Part shown: piece after piece, positions 34,913 through 43,783 of the stretch
Position numbering within the stretch: the first letter of the stretch is position 1
Layout of the letters: each line of letters starts with the position of its first letter
Assembly (NCBI GenBank): GCA_902363595.1
Contig: CABJAP010000009.1
Span: forward strand, 124,001 to 188,000
Source: Clostridia bacterium
GTDB taxonomy: Bacteria; Bacillota; Clostridia; Peptostreptococcales; Anaerovoracaceae
Direction: 5' to 3'
Length of the DNA stretch: 64,000 bases
Translations under genes and position numbers: made by a program
The notes under the pieces: generated by a model
What the model was told of the DNA's origin: nothing
The model's input: the letters and a program-made list of their open reading frames with translations, nothing else
The model's database searches: none

Positions 34913-34958
34913 AACTGCACTAATTTTGAAGCTTCGATCAAAATTAGTGCAGTTTTTT
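34913..34958 (+). terminator. Strong terminator after polC
   Basis: A perfect 17-bp stem (AACTGCACTAATTTTGA 34913-34929 with TCAAAATTAGTGCAGTT 34938-34954), loop AGCTTCGA, and a T6 tract. It ends the pyrH-polC run. Confidence 0.92.
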
Positions 34959-35189
34959 AAGCTTGTAGAGGTTGAATTTTGCTAAATCACTTAAAAGGTT
35001 AAATCTCTAAAATTTTGCGCCCGCAAACCTACAAAATTTACACGAATTTCACCATCTGCCACATTCCAGCTGCGGTGCCGTTTTATGTATGTTACAAATA
35101 TATAACAATATTATATATTTGTAATTCTTATCATATTTATTTGTTTTTGCGTAAATTATAATCAAATAACAGGAAGGTGATGAATAAAT
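34959..35189. other. Intergenic region after polC
   Basis: AT-rich stretch with the RHH operator candidate at 35092-35124 and a TATAAT box at 35157-35162. A minus-strand segment near 35010-35040 (GTAGGTTTGCGGGCGCAAAA) is weakly similar to the TTTGCG repeats. Nothing else was recognised. Confidence 0.45.
35092..35124. promoter_or_regulatory. Perfect inverted repeat, probable operator of the downstream RHH gene
   Basis: TTACAAATATATA (35092-35104) and TATATATTTGTAA (35112-35124) form a perfect 13-bp dyad with a seven-base centre, upstream of a TATAAT box (35157-35162). The next gene encodes a ribbon-helix-helix protein, a family that commonly binds such dyads near its own promoter. Confidence 0.6.
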
Positions 35190-35387
35190 ATGAGCAAAAT
35201 GATTGAAGTCCCAAAGCGTAAACTAAAGGGCGAAGACGGATATCACACTTTTTCAATTCGAGTGCCGGATGATTTGTATCTTGAACTGGAATGTTTTACA
35301 AAAAAAACGGAACTTTCCCGGAACCAAGTGATTATCATTCTTTTGAAAGAAGCGCTGAAGATTGCCCAGATTAAAGAAGATGTGTAA
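35190..35387 (+). CDS. Ribbon-helix-helix (CopG/Arc-like) small DNA-binding protein
   Basis: A 65-residue protein. Residues 20-60 fit a ribbon-helix-helix fold: the strand YHTFSIRVPDDLYLELECFT, then a helix-turn ELSRNQVIIILLKEALKIA. Such proteins bind DNA as dimers, often repressing their own gene. No toxin-like partner gene follows on this strand. The perfect 13-bp dyad at 35092-35124 is a plausible operator. AGGAAGGTGATG precedes the start. Confidence 0.8.
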   Translation: MSKMIEVPKRKLKGEDGYHTFSIRVPDDLYLELECFTKKTELSRNQVIIILLKEALKIAQIKEDV

Positions 35388-35408
35388 ACGGCTGCAAGCA
35401 GAAAAGGA

Positions 35409-35978
35409 TTACGAGTTTTGAAAAAAGCCGCAAATTGCGTCCTCTGCAGACTTGGCCGCAGTCTTGTCATAATTCTTTGAGCCCTTATCCATAAAGCCAT
35501 GCCCAGCGGAAAATTTGAGCACATTTGTACAAGGCTTCTTTTTGAGAAGGGCGCTTACCTGGCCCACATCAAAAGAGGCTTCCTGTGAAAACAGTAACAA
35601 GGTGGGACAGACCGGGTTCAGGCTAAGATAATCCCGAATTCGAGAACCATAGCAGGCGGCAATTCCATCACAGGCTGTGTTTTCGCAGCATCTAAAGGCC
35701 ACCGTCGCACCTATGCTAAAACCGACAAGAAACACCTTTCGGTAACGCTCTTTTAGCTGTTTGATCGATGCGTCAACCTGTTTATATACATCAAACCCTA
35801 TGTGTTCCATAAAATAGTTGTATGCTTGTTGTGATTCTTCATAGGAGAAGGATGGGCGGCGGATCAGATTGGGGCAAAAAACATCGAATCCGGCAGCCGT
35901 GAACTTTCGGCGCTGATACTGCATGAACTCGTTTACACCATAGATCTCATGAAGAAGAATAATTGCTTGCTTGTGCAT
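35409..35978 (-). CDS. Dienelactone hydrolase-family alpha/beta hydrolase
   Basis: A 189-residue alpha/beta hydrolase. It starts MHKQAIILLHEIYGVNEFMQ with the family's early HEIYG segment, has the nucleophile elbow VGFSIGATVAFR with serine rather than the cysteine of classic dienelactone hydrolases, and a catalytic-histidine segment SAGHGFMDKGSKN. It is shorter than the usual ~230 residues. Substrate unknown. It is convergent with the RHH gene, and an XRE regulator lies upstream in the opposite direction. Confidence 0.82.
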   Translation of the reverse strand: MHKQAIILLHEIYGVNEFMQYQRRKFTAAGFDVFCPNLIRRPSFSYEESQQAYNYFMEHIGFDVYKQVDASIKQLKERYRKVFLVGFSIGATVAFRCCENTACDGIAACYGSRIRDYLSLNPVCPTLLLFSQEASFDVGQVSALLKKKPCTNVLKFSAGHGFMDKGSKNYDKTAAKSAEDAICGFFQNS

Positions 35979-36220
35979 GTTTCCTGTTACCTCATATTAT
36001 AGAAAGATAATTATAAGGTAACATACCTATTAGAGAATCGCAAACAAGAATTTTTATAGTTGCGAATTACGACATTTTTACAGTAATAGTGACAAAAAGA
36101 GACAATTTTTTTAAGAAAAAACTGAAAATATGGCTCTTAAATCTACATTGCACATTTGGATCATTATAATCTCATCTAAATGAACATATAATATCTTTAT
36201 CATAATGACGGAGATTGTGT

Positions 36221-36571
36221 ATGCATATTAACTATAAAGATTTAGGACAGAGGATCAAGAACGCACGTAAAAAGGCAAATCTGACTCAGGCGCAGCTGGC
36301 AGAAAGAATTGGCGTTGGAAATACACATATAAGCCATATTGAGACAAATGCTACCATCCCAAGCTTAAAAGTGATCATCGATATCATGAATGAATTGGAC
36401 TTGTCCCCCAACGAACTGTTCTGCGATTACGTGGAGTCAGCCGGGCCGGTGCTCAAAGAAGAGCTGGCCCAAGCTACCGGCGACTGTGATCTACGGGAAT
36501 TGAGGATGATTGTGAAATCGGTTCATTTTATGAAAGGCCTTTTAAGAGATGATGGAGGATCGGATTTGTAG
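36221..36571 (+). CDS. XRE-family transcriptional regulator
   Basis: A 116-residue protein with an N-terminal helix-turn-helix (LGQRIKNARKKANLTQAQLA and ERIGVGNTHISHIETNATIP) and a short helical C-terminus. A frame start at 36215 (TTG) is possible, but the ATG at 36221 is correctly spaced from GGAG. Its target is unknown; it is the first of three XRE genes between polC and rimP. Confidence 0.88.
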   Translation: MHINYKDLGQRIKNARKKANLTQAQLAERIGVGNTHISHIETNATIPSLKVIIDIMNELDLSPNELFCDYVESAGPVLKEELAQATGDCDLRELRMIVKSVHFMKGLLRDDGGSDL

Positions 36572-36719
36572 CTCTGGGATTATTTGAAACCAGGAGGCGG
36601 AAACCAAGAGTGTGATAAAAGAACTGCAAAAATAGGTTCATGGACATACGTATATTATAGACTGAAAAAGATTGTCAAATTAGGCTAAAATATGGGTATA
36701 GAAATGAGGTTAGCAGAAC

Positions 36720-37040
36720 GTGAATTACACACTTGAAAAAATCGAAACGATTCGTAAGAAAAAGGGGATCTCTAGATATCGGCTGGCCAGTGATGCCAAA
36801 ATCCCTCAGACGACGTTATCGAATATGCTCAAAAACAATACAATGCCTACTTTGAGCACACTGCAGAAAATTTGCGAGGGCCTGGGTATTACAATGGCAC
36901 AGTTTTTTGTAGAGGAGGGCACAAGGATTGATTTGACTGATCAGCAGAAAGAACTGTTATCTTTGTGGGATTCGCTTCCTTTAAATATGCAGGCGCGCGT
37001 AATCGGATATTTAGAAGGATTAAAAGAAAATAACAAATGA
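36720..37040 (+). CDS. XRE-family transcriptional regulator (second copy)
   Basis: A 106-residue protein with helix-turn-helix TIRKKKGISRYRLASDAKIP and QTTLSNMLKNNTMPTLSTLQ, then a helical tail (LTDQQKELLSLWDSLPLNMQ). It starts at GTG 36720 with GAGG before it. The C-terminal DQQKELLSLWDSL pattern is common in Clostridial XRE regulators near mobile or accessory genes. It is convergent with the third XRE gene, seven bases away. Confidence 0.88.
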   Translation: MNYTLEKIETIRKKKGISRYRLASDAKIPQTTLSNMLKNNTMPTLSTLQKICEGLGITMAQFFVEEGTRIDLTDQQKELLSLWDSLPLNMQARVIGYLEGLKENNK

Positions 37041-37047
37041 ACGGCTG

Positions 37048-37440
37048 TTAACCGTTCATACGCAAAGCATCCTGTCTTTTCAGCTGATCAAGCCGAGCCA
37101 GTTCTTCGGCTCGTTCTACCAGTCTTCCCTTTGAGAAATCAGATAATGAGTTATAAAGCGCAAGCAGCTTCGTTTCCTCTCGGGTATATTCCTGATAGAG
37201 AAAATACTCCTGCAGCACGGTCTGAACATCGCAGTTCAGAATGGTATCCATGTTGACATGGTAGAATTTACAGAGCGTGTATAATGTGTTTACGTCAGGA
37301 AGCCGCTCTCCCTGTTCATATTGACAATAGGTGGATCTGCAAATTGAAATTTTTGCGGACAGAGAACTTTGACTCAGCTTTGTGTTTTGACGCAGGATGG
37401 CCAGGTTATGTGCGACTCGCTGTTGAAGTTCCATTTTCAT
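37048..37440 (-). CDS. XRE-family transcriptional regulator (third copy)
   Basis: A 130-residue protein with helix-turn-helix VAHNLAILRQNTKLSQSSLS and ICRSTYCQYEQGERLPDVNT. The C-terminus (YTREETKLLALYNSLSDFSK) echoes the tail of the second XRE protein. The frame extends upstream to 37524, but the ATG at 37440 has AAGGAG at normal distance. It diverges from the sigma-factor gene at 37662, so it may control it. Confidence 0.87.
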   Translation of the reverse strand: MKMELQQRVAHNLAILRQNTKLSQSSLSAKISICRSTYCQYEQGERLPDVNTLYTLCKFYHVNMDTILNCDVQTVLQEYFLYQEYTREETKLLALYNSLSDFSKGRLVERAEELARLDQLKRQDALRMNG

Positions 37441-37661
37441 AATAACATGTCTCCTTGATTCCAGGCAAAAACAACTTCTGATTTTATAGAGGCTTTTTTG
37501 ACCAGAAAAGACGCAAAAATTCACGAAAATTATCAGTTTTTGCTTAAACCCCCTTAAAGATATAGAGGCGACGTCTTTTAGGGTTTGTCCGCTGCTATCG
37601 AAAACGAAATGAAGAAATCATCATTGAACAAAAAAACGGTTGTGTAGAAAGGAAACAAGCG

Positions 37662-38261
37662 TTGGATACCAAAGAAAAAGAAGCACTGCTGTGCGGCAAA
37701 TATAATAGTATAAACAGACTGCTTGCAATGCAGAATGTTGAACGTCAAGATCGAGAAGACCTTCTTCATGAAATTTTTATGAAAGCCTTCCGTAAGTTGG
37801 GCCAGCTCCGAGATCCGGAAAAGATGGATGCTTGGCTGTGGACGATTACGAGAAATGAAGTGAATCGGTACTGGCGCCGTATTATGAACGGCCGCGAAAT
37901 GGAAAAGTCCCTGGACGCAGAGACAACTCCGGTGCTATCGGCTGAAGTCAGCGATGCGTATTACCGTGGTCTTGCGGAGGAGCTGGAGCGTTTTTGCGAA
38001 CATGACGAACTGGCAGCGGCTCTGCATAAACTGAACGAAAAAACCTTAATTCTTTTCCGGCTTCATTATTTTGGCGGATACAAGCTGAAAGAAATCGCAC
38101 AGATCACAGGCGATTCGGAAAGCACCATCAAAAGTCGGCACAAACGAGGATTGATACGATTGCGGGAAATTCTCACTGAAATGCGTGAAAAAGATAAAGA
38201 ACTGGAAGAAAGAGAAGAAACATCCACATTTCCCCTTGAAGTAAAGGAAGAACTGTGGTAA
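37662..38261 (+). CDS. ECF-type RNA polymerase sigma factor
   Basis: A 199-residue sigma-70 family protein: region 2 (RQDREDLLHEIFMKAFRKLG and MDAWLWTITRNEVNRYWRR) and region 4 (LHYFGGYKLKEIAQITGDSE and STIKSRHKRGLIRLREIL). Translation appears to start at TTG 37662, behind AAAGGA; the frame is open further upstream without a better start. No anti-sigma gene is adjacent. It lies between the XRE cluster and rimP, upstream of a hairpin at 38298. Confidence 0.85.
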   Translation: MDTKEKEALLCGKYNSINRLLAMQNVERQDREDLLHEIFMKAFRKLGQLRDPEKMDAWLWTITRNEVNRYWRRIMNGREMEKSLDAETTPVLSAEVSDAYYRGLAEELERFCEHDELAAALHKLNEKTLILFRLHYFGGYKLKEIAQITGDSESTIKSRHKRGLIRLREILTEMREKDKELEEREETSTFPLEVKEELW

Positions 38262-38297
38262 TATAATAACATGTTATAAAACTAGACGGTAAGTAGT

Positions 38298-38327
38298 AAG
38301 AGTGGGCAAAACCCACTCTTTCGTTTT
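38298..38327 (+). terminator. Terminator/attenuator hairpin before rimP
   Basis: AAGAGTGGG (38298-38306) pairs perfectly with CCCACTCTT (38312-38320), followed by TCGTTTTG. It may end the sigma-factor transcript or attenuate entry into the rimP-nusA-infB operon. Confidence 0.7.
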
Positions 38328-38344
38328 GTGTTAGGGGAGAGTAA

Positions 38345-38824
38345 ATGGCAAAACAAAAAATTAAAGATATCGTAGCACAAGAATTAGAATCTTTTTTAGC
38401 CGAAAACGGCTATGAACTATATAATGTAGAGTTCGTAAAAGAGGGAAAGGACTGGTTCCTGCGGGTATACGCCGACATGGCCCAGGACAGGCAGGAGGAA
38501 TTCATCAGTACCGATGATTGTGAGAAGATCAGCCGCTTCCTTAGTGAAAGGCTGGATGCGATGGATCCGATCCAGCAGAACTACTATTTGGAGGTTTCCT
38601 CTCCGGGCATGGACCGGGAGCTTCTGACAGAAGCACACTATCTGAGGTTCACCGGAAGAACGGTAGAAGTAAAACTTTATCAACCTGTCTGCGGACGGAA
38701 ACAAATCGACGGCGTCTTGGAAGGGTTAACAGATGGGACGGTGATCATAACCGATGAAAACAACCAAAGGTGGGAGCTGCCGCTTGATCAGATTGCAAAG
38801 ACAAAACTGGCAGTGGTTTTCTAG
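38345..38824 (+). CDS. rimP: Ribosome maturation factor RimP
   Basis: A 159-residue protein needed for 30S subunit maturation. The family pattern is clear: LESFLAENGYELYNVEFVKE, DWFLRVYAD, ISTDDCEKISRFLSERLDAM and YYLEVSSPGMDRELLTEAHY. GGGGAGAG precedes the ATG. It is the first gene of the nusA-infB operon, with nusA 24 bases downstream. Confidence 0.96.
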   Translation: MAKQKIKDIVAQELESFLAENGYELYNVEFVKEGKDWFLRVYADMAQDRQEEFISTDDCEKISRFLSERLDAMDPIQQNYYLEVSSPGMDRELLTEAHYLRFTGRTVEVKLYQPVCGRKQIDGVLEGLTDGTVIITDENNQRWELPLDQIAKTKLAVVF

Positions 38825-38848
38825 AATAAGTAGGAGGATTATAGAAAA

Positions 38849-39952
38849 ATGAACAGAGAATTTATCGAAGCCATCGATGCGCTGGAGAAGGAAAAGGATA
38901 TTTCCAAAGACATTTTAATCGAGGCTATCGAATCAGCGCTGGTATCAGCATATAAAAAGAATTATGGAACATCCCAGAACGTTCGAGTTAATATTGACCG
39001 AGACGAAGGGGATATCGATGTTTTCATGAGAAAAGACGTAGTCGAGGAAGTGGAAGACGATATGATCGAAATATCCCTTGAGGAAGCCCTGGAGATCGAT
39101 CCCAGATATGAAGTCGGTGATGTGGTGGAATATCAGGTCACGCCAAGAGATTTTGGAAGAATTGCAGCACAAACAGCCAAGCAGGTTGTGGTGCAGAGGA
39201 TCCGCGAAGCGGAAAGAGGTATGATTTTTGATGATTATATCACAAGACAGGGAGAGATCATCACCGGAACCGTGCAAAGAATCAGTAACGAAACCATCTT
39301 TGTCAATATGGGCAAGGCTGAAGGAATCCTAGCTGCTACTGAACGGGTTCCCGGAGAGAAATATGACATCAATGACCGAATCAAGGTCTATATCATGGAT
39401 GTAAAAAAAACCACCAAAGGACCGCAGGTATTCCTGTCCAGATCCCATCCTGGTCTGGTGAAAAGGCTGTTTGAGCTGGAAGTGCCGGAGATTGAGGACG
39501 GCATCGTAGAGATCAAAAGTATTGCCAGAGAAGCGGGATCACGAACAAAGATCGCTGTTTACACAGAGGAAGATAACGTGGATCCGGTAGGAGCATGCGT
39601 CGGCACCAGGGGCAGCAGAGTACAGAGCATTGTAGATGAATTGTTCGGAGAAAAGATTGATATCATCACATGGAGCGATGATCCGGAGATTCTTATCAGC
39701 AATGTACTGAGCCCGGCCAAGGTGGAAAAAGTTATCATCGACGAGGACGAAAAAGCAGCAACAGTAATTGTGCCCGATTATCAGTTGTCGCTGGCCATCG
39801 GCAAGGAAGGTCAGAATGTAAGGCTGGCCGCCAAACTTTGCGGATGGAAGATCGATATTAAGAGCCATACCCAGTATTTCGGAAACGAAATTGAAGAGTC
39901 GGCCGAATATCCAGTCGATGAGGAAGAGGAGATCGTGGAATTTGAAGAATAA
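38849..39952 (+). CDS. nusA: Transcription termination/antitermination factor NusA
   Basis: A 367-residue RNA-polymerase-binding factor. N-terminal domain (FIEAIDALEKEKDISKDILI), S1 domain from about residue 135 (GEIITGTVQRISNETIFVNM), then two KH domains (GACVGTRGSRVQSIVDELFG and LAIGKEGQNVRLAAKLCGWK). The C-terminus is a short acidic tail with no Proteobacteria-type AR repeats, normal for Firmicutes. AGGAGG precedes the ATG. Confidence 0.97.
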   Translation: MNREFIEAIDALEKEKDISKDILIEAIESALVSAYKKNYGTSQNVRVNIDRDEGDIDVFMRKDVVEEVEDDMIEISLEEALEIDPRYEVGDVVEYQVTPRDFGRIAAQTAKQVVVQRIREAERGMIFDDYITRQGEIITGTVQRISNETIFVNMGKAEGILAATERVPGEKYDINDRIKVYIMDVKKTTKGPQVFLSRSHPGLVKRLFELEVPEIEDGIVEIKSIAREAGSRTKIAVYTEEDNVDPVGACVGTRGSRVQSIVDELFGEKIDIITWSDDPEILISNVLSPAKVEKVIIDEDEKAATVIVPDYQLSLAIGKEGQNVRLAAKLCGWKIDIKSHTQYFGNEIEESAEYPVDEEEEIVEFEE

Positions 39953-40229
39953 TGCACCAAAACCTGCTAAAAGGGTGCCGATGAGAAGATGCGTGGGCTG
40001 CATGGAATCGAAACCCAAAAAGGAGCTGATTCGGATCGCCGGATATGAGGGGGCCGTGACCCTGGATCCGACGGGAAAAGCCAAAGGCAGGGGCGTATAC
40101 TTGTGTCCCAGCAGCGAATGTCTTGAAAAGGCCAAGAAGAAAAAAGCCCTGGCCAGGAGCCTGGGAATTGAGCTATCCCAGGAACAGCTGTCACAGCTTT
40201 TCAGAGATTTGGAAGCTTATGAGAAGTAA
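39942..40229 (+). CDS. ylxR: YlxR-family (RnpM-like) RNA-binding protein
   Basis: A 95-residue basic protein of the YlxR/DUF448 family, reported in Bacillus to bind RNase P RNA. The hallmark is VPMRRCVGCMESKPKKELIR, then DPTGKAKGRGVYLC. The start used here is TTG 39942, which overlaps the nusA end and gives the usual N-terminus; an ATG at 39981 would begin directly at PMRRC. The stop overlaps the ylxQ start. Confidence 0.9.
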   Translation: MKNNAPKPAKRVPMRRCVGCMESKPKKELIRIAGYEGAVTLDPTGKAKGRGVYLCPSSECLEKAKKKKALARSLGIELSQEQLSQLFRDLEAYEK

Positions 40230-40527
40230 ACTTCAAAGCTATATAGGCTTCGCGAAAAAATCGGGGAATTTGCAGACAGGATACAATACCTGCGTTTTCG
40301 CCATGAAAAAGGGCAAGATCAAGCTGCTGATCATTGCGGAGGACATTTCGGAAAACACTGGGAAAAAGATAGAGAAGGAAGCAAAGAAATATCAGGTCGC
40401 CTGCAGAGTGTACGGGAAAAGCGATGAGCTGTCGCAGATGGCAGGGACCGAAGGAAGATCCATCTTTGGGATCACGGATCAAAACTTTGCGGAAGTTATA
40501 TCAAAGGAAATCGACAAGGATGGATGA
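40219..40527 (+). CDS. ylxQ: L7Ae/L30e/S12e family RNA-binding protein YlxQ
   Basis: A 102-residue L7Ae-fold protein, which binds kink-turn RNA in related systems. Segments: [40 protein letters not shown] and the ending [21 protein letters not shown] longer frame begins at 40123, but that part overlaps ylxR in another frame; the ATG at 40219 overlaps the ylxR stop by eleven bases and is preferred. Confidence 0.92.
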   Translation: MRSKLQSYIGFAKKSGNLQTGYNTCVFAMKKGKIKLLIIAEDISENTGKKIEKEAKKYQVACRVYGKSDELSQMAGTEGRSIFGITDQNFAEVISKEIDKDG

Positions 40528-40549
40528 ACAGAAAAGGAGGAGTTCAAAT

Positions 40550-43399
40550 ATGAAAATACATGAACTAGCCAAAGAACTTGATATGGATACAAAGGCGGTC
40601 CTGGAAAAAGCCAGGTCCATGGGAATTGAAGTAAAGGATAAAAACAGCACCCTGGAGGATATTGACGCCACTGCGGTGAAAAATACCATACAGAGGAGTA
40701 AGAGCGGTGCTGAGACGAAGATTGTCAAGGCAAAGCCCAAGAAAGCAGAAAAAGCTGTGGGAAAAAAAGCAGAGATTGATGAGCCCAAGGTTACGGTCAA
40801 AGCGGCTAAGATCGCTATTCCGGTGCAGCCAAAAACAGCCAAACATCATCAGGCGAAAACGCAGGAACGAACAGTGACTCAGAAGCCGCCTGTAGGAAAA
40901 CCGGTTGTGCCTAAGGATTTGGAAAAGCGGCCGAAACCTCCTGTCGGTAAGCCGGTTGTACCAAAAGAGCTGGAAGAACGGGGAAAAAATGCGCCTGCTC
41001 CGGCTGCAAAGCCTGAAAAAACGGAGACAACGGAAGTGAAAAAGCAGGAAACAGCAAAACCAGTCGAAAAGAAGGAAAAAACAAAGGACGCCCAGCCTGC
41101 AGCAGCGGCTAAAAAGGAGCCCAAACCAGTCATTCGTCAGGAGAGGCTGAAGATCATTAAAAAAGCTTCTGAAGTTCACGAAGAGGAACGGATCGCCCGC
41201 GAGAAGAAAGAAAAAGCTGCTGCTGAGCGAAAAGCCGTTGAAAAAGAAAAAAAAGCCGCATCCGATCGTAATAAGGAGCGGAATCAGAAAAGAGACGGAA
41301 ACAAGGGCCAAAGACGCGACGGAGCAAGACCTCCAAAACGGGACGGCAGCGACAGCCGTGACCGTCGTGACCGCGATAACGCCCAAAACCAGGGAGGAAA
41401 CCGGCCTGTCAGAAAAGATAAGAAGGTTGACACGGTACTGGAAAAGCCGTCTTCACATAAGAAAAGCGATAAGACAAAAGAAAAGAAGGAGAAAGAACGG
41501 GATAAATTCGCCAAGCTGGAAAGAGGCGGAAAGAAAGGCGGAAAGCCGCAGCCAACCCGTTCTCTGGAAAAGAAAGTGCGTCCCAAAAAGCAGAACAAAC
41601 CAAAACCTGCTCCTGAACCCGAAGCTGAGGTGGCTGAAATTCCAGTAGGTACGACTGTGATCAATGTACCGATTACCGTAGCCGGGCTGGCGGAGCAGAT
41701 CCAGGTATCCGTTTCCCAAATCATTATGACGCTGATGAAAATGGGGATTATGGCGAATGTTAATCAGAATTTAGATGAGGACACAGTCGTGCTGTTAGCG
41801 GAAGAGCTGGGCGCCAGTGTTGTGATTGGTAAAGTGCAGGAAGAGGAAGAAGAAGAGGGCCTGGAGGTCTTTGAAGATAAAGATGAAGATCTGCGCCCGA
41901 GAGCTCCGATTATTACGGTAATGGGTCATGTAGACCACGGTAAGACCTCCCTTTTAGATGCGATCCGTAAGACAAACGTGACTGCCTCCGAATCCGGCGG
42001 AATTACCCAGCATATCGGTGCGTCCGAGGTTGAAATCAACGGCCAGAAGATCGTATTTTTGGATACGCCGGGACATGAGGCATTTACTGCGATGAGAGCC
42101 AGAGGAGCCCATACGACGGATATTGCTGTTCTGGTGGTCGCGGCTGATGATAGTGTAAAACCGCAGACCATTGAATCCATCAGCCATGCCAAGGCTGCCG
42201 GCGTGCCCATTATTGTTGCCATCAACAAGATGGATAAACCTGGCGCCAACCCGGATATTGTAAAGAAAGATCTGGCTGAACAGGGTGTTCTGGTTGAAGA
42301 CTGGGGCGGCGATGTGATCAGCGTTCCTGTTTCCGCAAAGTCCGGTGACGGGATTGTTAATCTGTTGGAAATGATCTTGCTGCAGGCAGAAGTTCTTGAA
42401 TTAAAAGCTAATCCGAACCGTCTTGCCATGGGTTCTGTACTGGAAGCACGGCTGGATAAGGCCAAGGGTCCTGTAGCAAGCCTCTTAGTGCTCAACGGTA
42501 CCCTGAAAGCAGGCATGAGCGTTGTCGCTGGAACTTGTTCCGGGAAGATTCGTCTCATGACAAACCATAAGGGTGAGAAAATCCGCCAGGCAGGACCAGC
42601 TACAGCGGTTGAGATTCTGGGATTGACGGAAGTACCTCATGCCGGTGATGAGTTTAATGCCGTCAAGGAAGACCGGATCGCAAGAGAGATTGCCGAACAC
42701 AGAAAAGAAAAGAAGAGAGAAGAAGTCCTGGCTAGAAATTCCAGTACTACGCTGGAAGAATTGTTCTCCCAGATACAAGAAGGTGAAATCAAAGAATTAA
42801 ACCTGATCGTAAAAGGCGATGTGCAGGGTTCAGTGGGCGCGATCGTATCGTCTTTAGAAAAATTATCTGCAGAAAATGTAAGAGTCAAGATTGTACACAC
42901 CGGCGTCGGCGCTGTGACTGAATCCGATGTCATGCTGGCAGGAACTTCCGATGCGATCATTATTGGCTTTAATGTCAGACCTAGTACAGCGGTTTCTGCC
43001 ATGGCAGAGCGGGATAATATTCAGATTCGGACCTACAGGGTTATCTACGATATCATCGATGATGTAGAAAATGCCATGAAGGGTATGCTGGATCCTGAAT
43101 TTAAAGAAGTGGTTCTGGGAACAGTAGAAATAAGAAATACCTTCAAGGTGCCGGGAGTTGGCATTGTAGGGGGAGCCTACGTTACTGACGGCAAGGTAGT
43201 CCGTAATGCGCAGATCAGACTGGTGCGTGACGGTATCGTGATTCACGAAGGAAAGATTGCATCCCTGAAACGATTCAAAGACGATGCAAAAGAAGTGGCA
43301 CAGGGATACGAATGCGGTATTGGCGTGGAAAGCTACAACGACATCAAAGAAGGAGACATTATCGAATGCTTCCAGATGGAAGAGATCAAGCGAGATTAG
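40550..43399 (+). CDS. infB: Translation initiation factor IF-2
   Basis: A 949-residue GTPase that places initiator tRNA on the 30S subunit. The N-terminal IF2N segment ([20 protein letters not shown]) is followed by a very long lysine/proline-rich linker to about residue 400, including two near-identical [11 protein letters not shown] repeats. G1 [14 protein letters not shown] is at about residue 459, then [11 protein letters not shown] and NKMDKPG. Domains II-IV follow. A frame start at 40424 lies inside ylxQ; the ATG at 40550 has AAAAGGAGG before it. Confidence 0.97.
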   Translation: MKIHELAKELDMDTKAVLEKARSMGIEVKDKNSTLEDIDATAVKNTIQRSKSGAETKIVKAKPKKAEKAVGKKAEIDEPKVTVKAAKIAIPVQPKTAKHHQAKTQERTVTQKPPVGKPVVPKDLEKRPKPPVGKPVVPKELEERGKNAPAPAAKPEKTETTEVKKQETAKPVEKKEKTKDAQPAAAAKKEPKPVIRQERLKIIKKASEVHEEERIAREKKEKAAAERKAVEKEKKAASDRNKERNQKRDGNKGQRRDGARPPKRDGSDSRDRRDRDNAQNQGGNRPVRKDKKVDTVLEKPSSHKKSDKTKEKKEKERDKFAKLERGGKKGGKPQPTRSLEKKVRPKKQNKPKPAPEPEAEVAEIPVGTTVINVPITVAGLAEQIQVSVSQIIMTLMKMGIMANVNQNLDEDTVVLLAEELGASVVIGKVQEEEEEEGLEVFEDKDEDLRPRAPIITVMGHVDHGKTSLLDAIRKTNVTASESGGITQHIGASEVEINGQKIVFLDTPGHEAFTAMRARGAHTTDIAVLVVAADDSVKPQTIESISHAKAAGVPIIVAINKMDKPGANPDIVKKDLAEQGVLVEDWGGDVISVPVSAKSGDGIVNLLEMILLQAEVLELKANPNRLAMGSVLEARLDKAKGPVASLLVLNGTLKAGMSVVAGTCSGKIRLMTNHKGEKIRQAGPATAVEILGLTEVPHAGDEFNAVKEDRIAREIAEHRKEKKREEVLARNSSTTLEELFSQIQEGEIKELNLIVKGDVQGSVGAIVSSLEKLSAENVRVKIVHTGVGAVTESDVMLAGTSDAIIIGFNVRPSTAVSAMAERDNIQIRTYRVIYDIIDDVENAMKGMLDPEFKEVVLGTVEIRNTFKVPGVGIVGGAYVTDGKVVRNAQIRLVRDGIVIHEGKIASLKRFKDDAKEVAQGYECGIGVESYNDIKEGDIIECFQMEEIKRD

Positions 43400-43408
43400 G
43401 AGATAAAT

Positions 43409-43783
43409 ATGGGAAAAGGACACAGACAGGGCAGGCTCGGTGAGGAAATTCGAAGGATCATCAGCGACCTGCTCTTAAGAGAGCTGAAGGATCCCAGGCT
43501 AAAATCAGGAATGGTGAGCGTTTCTGCCGTAGAGGTAACCTCAGACGGCAGTTACGCTACCGTATATATCACGGTTTTGGGTTTGGATTTAAAGCACGAG
43601 GACAGCAAAAAAATTCAGGAAGATGCGCTGGCAGCACTGAGCAGCGCCAAGGGGGTGATCAAGCGGGAAATCGGCAGACAGATCAAACTGCGTCATATTC
43701 CGGATTTGATCTTCAAAATGGATACTTCCCTGGAATATGGGCGTCATATTGAAGAAATCATTCAAGGATTGGATAAATCGTGA
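43409..43783 (+). CDS. rbfA: Ribosome-binding factor A
   Basis: A 124-residue KH-fold protein assisting 30S maturation. Family pattern: RLGEEIRRIISDLLLRELKD, VTSDGSYATVYITVLG and LRHIPDLIFKMDTSLEYGRH. TAGGAGA precedes the ATG. It overlaps nrnA by four bases (GTGA). Confidence 0.96.
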   Translation: MGKGHRQGRLGEEIRRIISDLLLRELKDPRLKSGMVSVSAVEVTSDGSYATVYITVLGLDLKHEDSKKIQEDALAALSSAKGVIKREIGRQIKLRHIPDLIFKMDTSLEYGRHIEEIIQGLDKS

